A stretch of DNA of 35,934 nucleotides from a virus: IMG/VR virus record IMGVR_UViG_3300025466_000101, positions 1 to 35,934 of that record; one strand, written 5' to 3'. The notes beneath the pieces are model-generated. The model saw only the letters and a list, made by a program, of their open reading frames with translations, made no database searches and had not been told where the DNA came from. The translations under genes and the position numbers were made by a program. The stretch's first letter is position 1, and the number at the start of each line of letters is the position of its first letter. This document shows positions 1 through 7,438 of the stretch, one piece after another.

Positions 1-321
1 GGCGGAATAGGTACTGCAAGCGTTCCGACTACTGCTGGTGCTGGTGGTTCAGGATTAGCGGGTGGTGGTGGTGGTAGGTCAGTAAACGGCACTACAAATA
101 CTGGCGGTGCTGGCGGCAACGGAATAAATATTCTTACAGGTGCTATTACCACTGGTGGCGCACAAAACACTGGCAACGGTGGTGGTGGCGGTGGAGTAGC
201 AGGTAATGGTGGAAGTGCATCTTCAACAGTTGGTGGGGCTGGTGGACTTGGTGGCGGCGGTGGCGGTGCTGGTACTACTGGCGGCACAGGCGGCGCAGGA
301 ATCCTTTACCTTTACTATTAG
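1..321 (+). CDS. Glycine-rich tail/adhesin protein, C-terminal part
   Basis: The reading frame is open from the first base to a TAG at 319-321, so only the last 106 residues are in the window. They are almost entirely Gly with Ala, Thr, Ser and Asn, and end in ILYLYY. The next gene ends in VFLYY, so the two are probably paralogues with the same C-terminal fold. Glycine-rich domains of this kind occur in phage tail fibres and receptor-binding tips. Its position after the adaptor, nozzle and fibre genes (across the window break) fits that role. The exact function is inferred. Confidence 0.7.
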   Translation, partial: GGIGTASVPTTAGAGGSGLAGGGGGRSVNGTTNTGGAGGNGINILTGAITTGGAQNTGNGGGGGGVAGNGGSASSTVGGAGGLGGGGGGAGTTGGTGGAGILYLYY

Positions 322-329
322 GAGATAAA

Positions 330-1124
330 ATGACAACAACTATTTATAACAACTCATCATTTAGTGATTCTCCTTATGGGCTAAAACTACAACAAACCTT
401 TACTACAAGCGGTTCCGTAACAATCCCGTCAAACATCTTGCGTGTTTATGCAGTTGTTATTGGTGGAGGCGGTGGTGGAGCAGGTAACGCGGCTGGTTCA
501 GGTGGTAGCGGCGGTGGAGCAGGTGGCTATTCCGCAGGATGGACTTACATTTCAAATACAGTAACGGTTGGAACGGGCGGTGCAGGTGGCGTTGCTGGAA
601 TAGGAACAAGCGGCAACCCTTCAATTTACGGGATGGTATTTGCAGGTGGCGGCGCAGGTAGCCCACTCGCAACTGGTGGCGCAGCAGGTGGAGCAACAAC
701 TTCAACTGCCTCAAGTAGCACAACTGCTTACACAGGCGCACCTGGCGCTTCCAATGCAGTTTATGGCTATGCCGCTGGCGGAAGCCAAAGCGGAGTATGC
801 GGAGGCGGCGCAGGAGTTGCATACACAGCTTCCGCTGGTGGCTCAGGTCTAATCGCTGGTGGCGGTGCGGCTTCAACAAATATGTCGGGTACTGGTTCCG
901 CTGGTGGCAACGGTAATGGCGGCACAGGTGCGGCTGGTTCAACTGGAACTGGTAGCGGCTCAGGTGGTGGTGGTGGAGCAGGTTACACATCTACAATTCC
1001 TCCAACAGCAGGCGTAGGAAGCGTAGGCGGTAACGGTGGCTCTGGCGGTGGTGGCGGAGGCGGTTCTTCCAACGGAAGCACAGGCGGCAATGGTGGTAAC
1101 GGCGTTGTCTTTCTTTACTACTAA
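330..1124 (+). CDS. Glycine-rich tail protein
   Basis: A 264-residue protein with the ATG preceded by GGAGA. Residues 1-45 form a beta-type lead-in (QTFTTSGSVTIPSNILRVYA), typical of the glycine-rich domain that follows a short strand-rich region in phage tail proteins. From residue 46 on it is poly-Gly/Ala/Ser with few charged residues, ending GVVFLYY. It is a likely receptor-binding or adhesin-like tail component, located directly after a second copy whose end is at 321. Open frames on the other strand here arise from the GGT/GGC-rich composition and are not genes. Confidence 0.75.
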   Translation: MTTTIYNNSSFSDSPYGLKLQQTFTTSGSVTIPSNILRVYAVVIGGGGGGAGNAAGSGGSGGGAGGYSAGWTYISNTVTVGTGGAGGVAGIGTSGNPSIYGMVFAGGGAGSPLATGGAAGGATTSTASSSTTAYTGAPGASNAVYGYAAGGSQSGVCGGGAGVAYTASAGGSGLIAGGGAASTNMSGTGSAGGNGNGGTGAAGSTGTGSGSGGGGGAGYTSTIPPTAGVGSVGGNGGSGGGGGGGSSNGSTGGNGGNGVVFLYY

Positions 1125-1133
1125 GGAGCAATA

Positions 1134-1301
1134 ATGAATTACAGATACGAATACCTTTCAACCTGTTGTAATACAGGCTACATCGAAACACGCAATGAGA
1201 ATGACCCACAGGTTAATACCGTATGCGTTCAATGTGGGCAGGGTGAATATGAATTGACGGCGCAGACGGATTTGGATCAACAAACAACAACTTTGGAGTA
1301 A
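1134..1301 (+). CDS. Small Cys-rich protein (zinc-ribbon-like)
   Basis: A 55-residue ORF with a good ribosome binding site (AAGGAG, 6-7 bases before ATG) directly after the glycine-rich gene. It carries an early Cys-Cys pair (TCCN) and a CVQC pair about 24 residues later, which could bind a metal ion. It sits between two tail genes in the same direction with only a few bases between them. The function is unknown; it may be a small structural or chaperone-like protein. Confidence 0.65.
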   Translation: MNYRYEYLSTCCNTGYIETRNENDPQVNTVCVQCGQGEYELTAQTDLDQQTTTLE

Positions 1302-1307
1302 TAAGCG

Positions 1308-2429
1308 ATGGCAATCTATAACCAGAGCATTGCCTATAACGCGGCAGGGGTTCAGTATAACTCTGGGAGCAACACAGTTAATGCTGGCTCTTCTATTGTC
1401 ATTTCCGCAACAACTACAGCTTTAATTGCTCTTCTTACTTTTACAGGTAGTTCTTCATCTTTTGCTGCAACTCTTACAGCCGATGCCACTCTTACTAAGT
1501 ACGCCCAAGAAACAACCGCAACAACAGTTACCCTTACTGCTGATACTACAAAGACTGTTTATGTTTCAGCATCATCATCATTTACTGTAACGCTACCTGC
1601 CGATGGTTACAGGGCATTGCTTGCCCAAGCAAACCTCACAGTTGCTGATGTTGAAACATCTACTGCTGCTAAAACTGAATTTGCTGATGAGAACTTCAAT
1701 GCCACAGCAACTGCTACTGGTTCGGCTTCTAACAACAGTTTAATTGCATCTACTTCTGCAATATCAGCAACCCTTACCGCATCTGCAAATCTAACTCGAT
1801 CAGGTGATTCATTTCTTGCGGTAACGGTTACAGAAACTGCTGACGCATCTAAGACAACTTCTACTGGCGCTTCATTTGCCATCACCTCAACAGAAACTGC
1901 TGACACAAGTAAAGATCAGAAGTTAAGTTCATCAACGCCGGTAACTGCAACCCTTACTGCTTCTGCTGTATTCCAAAAGTATGCTAGTTCCACAACGGCA
2001 GTAACCGCCACCCTTACATCAAGTGCGAATAGATCGGTAGCATCGGATTCATCAACGGCAATAACTGCCGGTCTTACCGCCGATGCTTCTGTAACTCGCT
2101 TACTTAGTGCAAGCACCAACATAAATGCCACCTTGTCGGCAGATACTTTCAAGACCTTAACTATCCAGTCATCTCTTGGGGTTACAGCTTCTCTCTCGGC
2201 TAAGGTCAAGAAAAGCAACTCATTTACCGACCATAAGATTGTTGCTTACTCTGAGGTTTCCCCAACCCTTTGGGTGGATACAACAGGTGATATTTTCTGG
2301 TCTGCCCAGATGGGCGATCAACTCAATTACGCCGCAGTTATTCAAGATAAGAGGCGAACTGCTATCCTTGGCACAAGGCTTTGGTCGGCTTTAATCTCCA
2401 ATAGGCTCTGGAACGGACAAACCCAATGA
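1308..2429 (+). CDS. Repeat-rich surface/tail protein
   Basis: A 373-residue protein. Residues of about 45-300 are built from some 12-13 imperfect repeats of about 20 residues, with the recurring core TATLTA(D/S)A followed by a Thr/Lys turn (examples: AATLTADATLTKY, TATLTASAVFQKY, NATLSADTFKTL). The alternating Val/Thr/Ala pattern predicts stacked beta strands. The last 60 residues are non-repetitive, with two related ends, TRLWSALIS and NRLWNGQTQ. It is probably an elongated virion surface or tail fibre-associated protein; I recognise no named family. The stop overlaps the next start (ATGA). Confidence 0.7.
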   Translation: MAIYNQSIAYNAAGVQYNSGSNTVNAGSSIVISATTTALIALLTFTGSSSSFAATLTADATLTKYAQETTATTVTLTADTTKTVYVSASSSFTVTLPADGYRALLAQANLTVADVETSTAAKTEFADENFNATATATGSASNNSLIASTSAISATLTASANLTRSGDSFLAVTVTETADASKTTSTGASFAITSTETADTSKDQKLSSSTPVTATLTASAVFQKYASSTTAVTATLTSSANRSVASDSSTAITAGLTADASVTRLLSASTNINATLSADTFKTLTIQSSLGVTASLSAKVKKSNSFTDHKIVAYSEVSPTLWVDTTGDIFWSAQMGDQLNYAAVIQDKRRTAILGTRLWSALISNRLWNGQTQ

Positions 2430-2719
2430 TAAATGTGTACCCACTAGGTAGCGTTGAATTTCAACCTATTCTCGTTACCCGCGATAATGTGGTCATCACT
2501 TCAGGCGTTTCCTTTGCCGTTATAGCCCTTAATACTGCCCCTAAGAGTAGCGATTGGTTTGCAGCCACAGTCTTACCTACCGCCGCCTACCCAAGTGGCG
2601 CTACGGGCTTCCTGACAGGTTCTTATGGGGCTGGAACTTGGGCGGTCTGGGCGCAAATTTCGGATTCTCCAGAAACTCCAATTATTAGTTGCGGGACTTT
2701 TCAAGTATCCTTACTTTAA
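2426..2719 (+). CDS. Small beta-rich structural protein
   Basis: A 97-residue protein whose ATG overlaps the stop of the repeat-rich gene, indicating translational coupling. The sequence is strand-rich (FQPILVTRDNVVITSGVSF, then GTWAVWAQISDSPETPIIS) and resembles a single immunoglobulin-like or jelly-roll fold. It is the last gene before a strong terminator, so it closes the late transcript. It is likely a minor virion protein, but no family is recognised. Confidence 0.6.
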   Translation: MINVYPLGSVEFQPILVTRDNVVITSGVSFAVIALNTAPKSSDWFAATVLPTAAYPSGATGFLTGSYGAGTWAVWAQISDSPETPIISCGTFQVSLL

Positions 2720-2732
2720 CCGCAGAGAACCG

Positions 2733-2762
2733 AAATCCCCTCAGAAATGGGGGGATTTTTTA
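2733..2762 (+). terminator. Rho-independent terminator ending the tail gene block
   Basis: An 8-bp stem AAATCCCC / GGGGATTT (2733-2740 with 2751-2758) is followed by a T run. It lies 14 bases after the stop of the last tail gene and before the early gene block. Confidence 0.85.
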
Positions 2763-2774
2763 TTGCCAAATCCC

Positions 2775-2802
2775 TTCACAAATTCATTTAATCTGTTACG
2801 CT
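2775..2802 (+). promoter_or_regulatory. Possible promoter for the early gene block
   Basis: TTCACA (2775-2780), a 16-base spacer and TACGCT (2797-2802) lie between the terminator and the 2831 gene. The -10 is a weak match. The trailing TTACGCTC resembles the ATTACGCTC of the stronger promoter at 4999, which is the main reason to list it. Confidence 0.3.
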
Positions 2803-2804
2803 CT

Positions 2805-2829
2805 GTTCAACCAATAGAAAGGGTTGAAC
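2805..2829 (+). promoter_or_regulatory. Leader hairpin holding the ribosome binding site in its loop
   Basis: GTTCAACC (2805-2812) pairs perfectly with GGTTGAAC (2822-2829), and the helix ends one base before the ATG at 2831. The purine-rich AGAAAGG ribosome binding site occupies the 9-base loop and the first bases of the 3' arm. The geometry suggests that opening or binding of this hairpin controls translation of the 2831 gene. Confidence 0.6.
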
Positions 2830-2830
2830 T

Positions 2831-3298
2831 ATGAAAGATAAGGTTGAGGAAATCCTCAAAGAACGGCAACTGCAATACGGCGATGCAGAGGTTAATTTCG
2901 CCACCGTTGGTCGTATCTGGGGTGCGCTTATGCACCAAGATGATCTAAGTCCTACCGAAGTTGCAACATTTATGATCGCGTGGAAAATGGCGAGAGCGTT
3001 CGCTAACCCTTCACATGAAGATTCTTGGCATGACCTTGCCGGTTATGTCACTCTTGCTACTGAGATTGCTTCTCAGCTTTGGGAAGATGCCCCTACGGGG
3101 CAATCCTTAACAGAACAACCTAAAGTTGTAGGAACATTTATAGAGGCGAGGCTTGACGAATCATATGCAGTTCCAGATTGGAATACACGGCAAATATTTA
3201 AGTTTGATGGAGATGCATGGAGACCGGTAAATCATCCCCGTTACGGTGCTGCTTGGAGTTGGTTTATTAACCCAGTTTATGCTGGTTTGGAGGAATAG
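2831..3298 (+). CDS. DUF6378-like phage protein with actinophage C-terminal module
   Basis: A 155-residue protein. Residues 5-85 match the pattern of the DUF6378 family (YGDAEVNF, then LSPTEVATFMIAWKMARAF, then SWHDLAGY), an all-helical domain common in phages and of unknown function, possibly related to MazG-like folds. Residues of about 97-155 form a separate beta module (VGTFIEA, IFKFDGDAW, then INPVYAGLEE) that resembles the C-terminus of the 9197 protein. It is the first gene after the terminator, so probably early expressed. The family assignment is from memory of the motif. Confidence 0.7.
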   Translation: MKDKVEEILKERQLQYGDAEVNFATVGRIWGALMHQDDLSPTEVATFMIAWKMARAFANPSHEDSWHDLAGYVTLATEIASQLWEDAPTGQSLTEQPKVVGTFIEARLDESYAVPDWNTRQIFKFDGDAWRPVNHPRYGAAWSWFINPVYAGLEE

Positions 3299-3301
3299 CC
3301 A

Positions 3302-3544
3302 ATGAGCCTTGCGGATGATTTAGTAAATGACAATTTATTTCGCCATGCCAGCGGAGGTAAATGTACCTTTTGCGTATTTCTTAAAAATCTTGATAAAGCC
3401 TCACTTGCTAAGATAAATGAAAGATTGGTTAGGGAAGATACAACAAGTGCTTCCATTGCTAGAGTTCTTAAAAAGAACGGCATTGAAATTAAGGATGGCG
3501 TAATTTCACGCCATCGGCGCGGAGATTGTGCGGGTGCTAAGTGA
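3302..3544 (+). CDS. Small putative HTH DNA-binding protein
   Basis: An 80-residue protein starting 3 bases after the upstream stop. Residues 40-70 (TTSASIARVLKKNGIEI, then ISRHRRGDC) have the layout of a helix-turn-helix: an IARVLKK helix, a turn, and a recognition-like VISRHR helix. There is a CTFC pair at residues 21-24. Similar small HTH proteins sit beside phosphoesterase or terminase genes in actinophages. Its target is unknown. The last bases overlap the GTG of the next gene. Confidence 0.6.
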   Translation: MSLADDLVNDNLFRHASGGKCTFCVFLKNLDKASLAKINERLVREDTTSASIARVLKKNGIEIKDGVISRHRRGDCAGAK

Positions 3545-4593
3545 GCCTAGAAGATGATTTGGATGCGATGGAAAGAGATTCAGACCCACGCATTATCGAA
3601 CTTACTAAAGCCCTTAACACTTCTCAGCGCGAGTATTCAAAACTTAAAAAATCACGCGAAGATTTCACAAATGCGGTAGTCCAAGCTGCCCACGATGCCA
3701 TGTTATCTATGGGCAAAGTTCCACCAATTCCAACTCCACCTAAAGACCCACGATCTAAACGCGGAGAGGTTGCTTTACTTCACTCAACAGATTGGCAATT
3801 AGGCAAGCAAACCCTGACCTATAACACCCAAGAGTGCGAACGATTGGTCAAGCAAAGCGTAGATAAGGTAATTAAAATTGCCAATATCCAACGAGCAGAC
3901 CACCCAGTTAAAGAGTGTGTAGTGATGTTCGGTGGGGACATCATAGAAAACACGACAATATTTCCCTCGCAGCCCTACGAGGTCGATTCAGATGTTATGG
4001 CGCAATTTGTCGCAGCATCTCGAATAATGATTGACATTGTTCGCACACTCCTAACCAATTTCGATAAGGTAACAGTTGTTTGTGAGCCAGGTAATCATGG
4101 AAGAATTGGAAAACTTGGCGAACTTCCCAAAGATGTGAACTGGGATAAGTTGGTATATATGTTTGCTGGTCAAGCTCTCAAAGGCGAGAAACGACTTACT
4201 TGGCAAATGTCCAAGGAAGATATTCAGCGCGTAGAGATTGGCAACTATAAAGCCCTGCTTATTCACGGCGATGAAATCCGCTGGGGTACTGCCTCAACGA
4301 TTGTTCGATTCGCTGACCGCTGGAAGTCAGGGGCTTACAAGTTCTTTGATGAAGTGGACAAAATCACCAAGGGCTTTGACTTCCGCGATCTTTATATCGG
4401 TCACTTCCATCAGCACCAATCATGGAACATGGCTAATGGTGAAGGGCAGGTCTTTATGAGCGCAGCGGTTGAATCCGGTAATCGTTACGCCAGAGATTTA
4501 CTTGCTTCTAATGGTGAGCCTTCTCAGCGTTTGCACTTTGTGGACCCTGAGCGTGGGCGCGTAACAAGCGAATATCGGTTGTGGCTATCGTGA
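3541..4593 (+). CDS. Calcineurin-like metallophosphoesterase
   Basis: A 350-residue protein starting with GTG (GTGA overlap with the upstream stop). The metallophosphoesterase motifs are present in order: STDWQLG with Asp about 84, GGDIIE at 131-136, GNHGR at 184-188, HGDE at 242-245 and GHFHQ at 287-291. The first motif lacks the usual His of DxH (it is DWQ), a variation also seen in phage members. Residues 1-75 form a charged, probably coiled-coil extension. Likely a dinuclear-metal nuclease or phosphatase acting in DNA or nucleotide metabolism. The substrate cannot be read from sequence. Confidence 0.85.
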   Translation: MSLEDDLDAMERDSDPRIIELTKALNTSQREYSKLKKSREDFTNAVVQAAHDAMLSMGKVPPIPTPPKDPRSKRGEVALLHSTDWQLGKQTLTYNTQECERLVKQSVDKVIKIANIQRADHPVKECVVMFGGDIIENTTIFPSQPYEVDSDVMAQFVAASRIMIDIVRTLLTNFDKVTVVCEPGNHGRIGKLGELPKDVNWDKLVYMFAGQALKGEKRLTWQMSKEDIQRVEIGNYKALLIHGDEIRWGTASTIVRFADRWKSGAYKFFDEVDKITKGFDFRDLYIGHFHQHQSWNMANGEGQVFMSAAVESGNRYARDLLASNGEPSQRLHFVDPERGRVTSEYRLWLS

Positions 4594-4630
4594 AGGCGGT
4601 CAGTTTATTTGCCAGTTGTAGATTTTCTTA

Positions 4631-4963
4631 TTAAGAGGCTTCTTCATCCATCTCTTTGATTAACCATTCCCAAAGTTTTGGATTTTGTTTCAAAGTATCC
4701 ATAAAATGAAACCCCACGATGTCGCAGACTTCTTCTTCATTGAAGCGTTTTCTATCATGGATTGGGGTTTCAGCTATTACCGCATGGGTAATTTCGTGCA
4801 TAAGAACTCTTAAAAGTTTGTCGTCTTGCATAGAAGGCGAAATATGAATTGTGTTGTTATCTGGGTCGCATAGCCCGTTATTGTCATCTGAAACATAGTC
4901 GTACCGCACCTTGTATCTTTGCCCAAAAATTTTGATCGAAGTGGGGCGGTTATTGGGAGCCAT
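4631..4963 (-). CDS. Small zinc metallopeptidase (HExxH)
   Basis: A 110-residue minus-strand gene set alone between plus-strand genes. The zinc-site motif HEITH is near residue 56, with a downstream acidic helix (EEEVCDIVGFHF) that may give the third ligand. The N-terminus (SIKIFGQRYKVRY) and length resemble small SprT-like or ImmA-like phage metallopeptidases. An AGGTAGGA sequence lies just upstream of the ATG. Possible roles are processing of a host regulator or a phage protein. The convergent orientation to the phosphoesterase, with only 37 bases between stops, suggests independent transcription. Confidence 0.75.
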   Translation of the reverse strand: MAPNNRPTSIKIFGQRYKVRYDYVSDDNNGLCDPDNNTIHISPSMQDDKLLRVLMHEITHAVIAETPIHDRKRFNEEEVCDIVGFHFMDTLKQNPKLWEWLIKEMDEEAS

Positions 4964-4998
4964 GCGCCAATCCTACCTTGCGACACGGAAAGTAATGC

Positions 4999-5028
4999 TT
5001 GACAATAAAGATTACGCTCCGCTAGATT
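4999..5028 (+). promoter_or_regulatory. Promoter for the recombination gene block
   Basis: A perfect TTGACA (4999-5004), an 18-base spacer and TAGATT (5023-5028), followed by ACGC. The spacer holds a second AGATTACG copy (5009-5016), 16 bases before the one covering the -10 (5025-5032). A near-identical arrangement occurs at 7771. Confidence 0.75.
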
Positions 5029-5037
5029 ACGCTCAAT

Positions 5038-5070
5038 GGGTCATAAGACCCCCAACAGAAAAGGTGCAAA
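5038..5070 (+). promoter_or_regulatory. 5' leader with stem-loop and conserved ribosome binding region
   Basis: Close to the predicted transcript start, GGGTC-ATAA-GACCC (5038-5051) forms a 5-bp stem with a tetraloop. It is followed by a 19-base stretch with AGAAAAGGTGCAA up to the ATG at 5071. The same layout with a different but still paired stem is found at 7810-7842. Confidence 0.7.
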
Positions 5071-5718
5071 ATGAGTGAAAAAGTAGTAAATCCAGTAAGT
5101 AAGATGCTGGAGCCGTTTCCAGCCAATGAAATCAACCAGATTCCCAAGGGTGGAATCCAGCTCGATTATGTAGGTCACGCTGCCCTGACCAAGCGATTGC
5201 TTGAAACCGACCTAGAATGGTCGTGGGAGCCCTTTGCCGTAGGCGAAGATGGATTGCCTAAGTTAGATGACAAAGGCGGTCTATGGATACGCCTGACTGT
5301 TTGTGGCATTACTCGTATCGGCTATGGAGATTCCGGAAACTCCAAGGGAACCAACGCGGTTAAGGAAGCCATTGGAGATGCTTTGCGTAATGCTGGCATG
5401 CGCTTTGGGGCAGCCCTAGATTTGTGGCACAAAGGCGATCTCTTTGACCTTACTGAATCGCGTGGCAATGGCACACCAGAGAAGGTTAAAGTTGATAAGC
5501 CAGCACCCCGTAATGTTGAAAAGCCAACCCACACAGATGCCCAAATTGCCCGCGCACATGTTCTAGTTACATCCATTAAGGCTCATACCGATGTTGAGAA
5601 GTTGCGGAAGTTGTGGTCCGAATCCACCGAATTTTTGGATATTCCCGTTGATGGAACAACACTCAAGGATGCAATCAATTCTCAAGTTTCCTACATTAAA
5701 GAAAATGAGGAAGCATGA
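5071..5718 (+). CDS. Rad52-like single-strand annealing protein
   Basis: A 215-residue protein. Residues of about 25-115 carry the pattern of phage Rad52/Sak-type annealing proteins: VGHAALTKRLLETD, EWSWEP, GITRIGYGD, then NAVKEAIGDALRNAGMRFG. Residues of about 130-155 form a Lys/Pro/Thr-rich linker, and the C-terminal 60 residues are helical. It would anneal complementary strands during recombination-dependent replication or repair. The neighbouring Cas4-like nuclease, Hjc-like resolvase and SSB complete a plausible recombination set. It has its own strong promoter and leader. The stop overlaps the next start. Confidence 0.78.
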   Translation: MSEKVVNPVSKMLEPFPANEINQIPKGGIQLDYVGHAALTKRLLETDLEWSWEPFAVGEDGLPKLDDKGGLWIRLTVCGITRIGYGDSGNSKGTNAVKEAIGDALRNAGMRFGAALDLWHKGDLFDLTESRGNGTPEKVKVDKPAPRNVEKPTHTDAQIARAHVLVTSIKAHTDVEKLRKLWSESTEFLDIPVDGTTLKDAINSQVSYIKENEEA

Positions 5719-6011
5719 ACGGAGAAGATTTAGCCAATTTTGGCACACGCATTGCCCTTATTGAGAAATCCCTCTGGTCATCAGATGCCGAACTTTGGTT
5801 TATCAAATTGGATAAGGGAACACGCTTTACTTCAGAAGATTTGATCGAGGCAATTGGATTACCAGGAGAAGGAACTATCAACTCCAACAATGCGGTTGGA
5901 GCAAAGATGCGCGAATGGTCGCATGATGGCTCAATCTCTCGCGTGGGCTTTCAACGCGCCACTCGCCTCACTTCTCATGCTCGCGCCATTGTTTTATGGG
6001 AGAAATTATGA
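5715..6011 (+). CDS. Small putative winged-helix protein
   Basis: A 98-residue protein translationally coupled to the annealing gene (ATGA overlap). The layout of helix, helix, then a short beta wing (KMREWSHDGSISRVGFQRATR) and the ending ARAIVLWEKL is common in small phage proteins near replication genes and suggests a winged-helix fold. No catalytic motif is seen. It may assist recombination or replication as a DNA-binding accessory. The family is not named with confidence. Confidence 0.6.
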   Translation: MNGEDLANFGTRIALIEKSLWSSDAELWFIKLDKGTRFTSEDLIEAIGLPGEGTINSNNAVGAKMREWSHDGSISRVGFQRATRLTSHARAIVLWEKL

Positions 6012-6691
6012 GCGAAGAAACCAATGACTTTCTCTATCGTTTTCTTACCGAAGCCCTGACCGCGCAAGATAATAATCGCTCGCGCTCTAAGCAAATAGAG
6101 ATTGGACCCTCTCAACTTGGCGGTTGCCGTAGGCAGGTGTATTACCAACTTACGGGTAAAGAGGAAACCAATTCTCCAGAGAAGTTGCCAGCAATTTTGG
6201 GAACTTTCATTCACGCCGGAATTGCGGAAGCAATCAAGCGCGAAGACCCATTTGGTGATAACTTGCTTATCGAGCAAGAGATAGATGCTTTTGGGATGCC
6301 AGCTCATACCGACCTCTACATCAAAGATAAGCGATTAGTTGTGGACTGGAAAACCACCACAAAGGCAAGCCTTCGCTATTTCCCTAGCGATCAACAAGTA
6401 TGGCAAGCGCAGGTTTATGCTCATATTCTCAAAGAGAACGGGCATGACCCATTGACAGTCGCACTTGTAACGATTCCCAGAGATGGCAAGATGGGGGACA
6501 TATTGGTTCATTCTGAACCTTATGACCCAGCCAAGGCGGAGGCTGCCTTTGCGTGGTATGAAGAAGTTAAGCAAGCATCCATTGACAAAATTGTTCCTGC
6601 TCCAGAAAAACCGCGCCATTTTTGTAAGTTCTATTGTGCTTATTACGATGAAAGCGGGGATATTGGGTGTTCTTCCATGAGGCGGGGATAG
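6008..6691 (+). CDS. Cas4/AddB-like PD-(D/E)XK nuclease with Fe-S cluster
   Basis: A 227-residue protein. I chose the ATG at 6008, which overlaps the upstream stop and has GGGAGAAA before it, rather than an in-frame ATG at 5996. Nuclease residues are visible: GTFIHAG (His about 69), Asp about 102 in HTDLYI, and DWKT at 113-116, followed by a QxxxY-type helix (WQAQVYAH). Cys40 (GGCRR) plus three C-terminal cysteines (206, 210, 221) match the four-cysteine iron-sulphur arrangement of Cas4 and AddB nucleases. It would resect DNA ends for the Rad52-like annealer. The 3' end overlaps the WhiB gene by 25 bases. Confidence 0.85.
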   Translation: MSEETNDFLYRFLTEALTAQDNNRSRSKQIEIGPSQLGGCRRQVYYQLTGKEETNSPEKLPAILGTFIHAGIAEAIKREDPFGDNLLIEQEIDAFGMPAHTDLYIKDKRLVVDWKTTTKASLRYFPSDQQVWQAQVYAHILKENGHDPLTVALVTIPRDGKMGDILVHSEPYDPAKAEAAFAWYEEVKQASIDKIVPAPEKPRHFCKFYCAYYDESGDIGCSSMRRG

Positions 6692-7023
6692 ATTGGGAGC
6701 AAGCCGCGTGTGTGGGTTTGCCATTCAATTACTTTTTTGACCCCGAAGAAAGTCGGGAAGCGTTCAAAGAGATGATGTTGATTCGCCCCGTTTGCATGGC
6801 TTGTCCTATTCAAATGAAATGTTTGAAATGGGGATTCGAGCAGGAAGAGTTTGGCGTATGGGGCGGATTGACTGAAGCTGAAAGAGATTCCTTTAGGGGA
6901 AGTTTGCGAGTAAAGGGTTTGAAGGAAAAAACTTTATTTGTGCTTAACCAATATGGAATCACCGAAGATATGGTCAATGAAGTTGTCGCTCCTAGAGTGA
7001 AAAAAAGGATTTACAATGGCTGA
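6667..7023 (+). CDS. WhiB-family transcription regulator
   Basis: A 118-residue protein with the four WhiB cysteines in the expected spacing: Cys15, Cys43, Cys46 and Cys52 (CMACPIQMKC), followed by the diagnostic turn GVWGG (63-67) and LTEAER. These bind a [4Fe-4S] cluster, and WhiB proteins act with the housekeeping sigma factor, so the family is nearly confined to Actinobacteria and their phages. A basic C-terminus (RVKKRIYNG) could contact DNA. The GTG start lies inside the nuclease gene, with GCGGGGA upstream. It may redirect host transcription early in infection. Confidence 0.88.
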   Translation: MFFHEAGIDWEQAACVGLPFNYFFDPEESREAFKEMMLIRPVCMACPIQMKCLKWGFEQEEFGVWGGLTEAERDSFRGSLRVKGLKEKTLFVLNQYGITEDMVNEVVAPRVKKRIYNG

Positions 7024-7438
7024 ACAACCCTTTGGGGAGTTTTGGAATACTTACCCAATTCGCAAGAATGTTGTCGCAGCCAGAGAGTCGTGGCGTATTG
7101 CTATTAAGAAAGTTTCCCCCGAAACAATCTTAGAAGCCGTCAAGCAGTACGCCAGCGACCCTCACCGCGACCCTTCCTATACTCCTTTTCCGGCGCGTTG
7201 GCTTGATGAAGAACGCTGGCTTGATGGCCCAACTCCGCCACGCAAACTTAGTGAACAGGAAGCCAAGGAATACGAAATCGAACAAGCGAGGATTCGTGAT
7301 GAACGCGAAAGATTGCGTTCTGCTCAGATAGCACAGGAATTACAACAAGCGAAAGAGAGAAGCGTACCTATGCCAGAGGCAATCAAGGCGGAACTTATAG
7401 CCAAAGGAATTAAGAGGATTAACCATGAGCAAGGCTAA
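7016..7438 (+). CDS. Replication-associated phage protein with coiled coil
   Basis: A 140-residue protein overlapping the end of the WhiB gene. Residues 6-72 have the pattern FGEFWNTYPIRKNVVAARES, then YASDPHRDP and PFPARWLDEERWLD. This pattern is familiar from the C-terminal part of phage replisome organisers and DnaT-like proteins, although the usual N-terminal DNA-binding part is absent. Residues of about 78-120 are highly charged (Glu/Arg/Gln) and predict a coiled coil. A role in loading or assisting the host replisome is possible; this is inference. Confidence 0.62.
   Translation: MAEQPFGEFWNTYPIRKNVVAARESWRIAIKKVSPETILEAVKQYASDPHRDPSYTPFPARWLDEERWLDGPTPPRKLSEQEAKEYEIEQARIRDERERLRSAQIAQELQQAKERSVPMPEAIKAELIAKGIKRINHEQG

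Noticed and set aside
457-1209. Minus-strand open frames in the glycine-rich region
   Set aside because: They are His/Leu/Arg-rich products of antisense GGT/GGC codons, have no ribosome binding sites, and mirror real plus-strand genes.
5996-6008. ATG at 5996 as start of the Fe-S nuclease
   Set aside because: It adds four residues deep inside the upstream gene; the ATG at 6008 has a proper ribosome binding site and the usual ATGA overlap.
6008-6691. Cas4-like nuclease as part of a CRISPR system
   Set aside because: No repeat array or other cas gene is present; location beside annealing and resolvase genes fits phage recombination.
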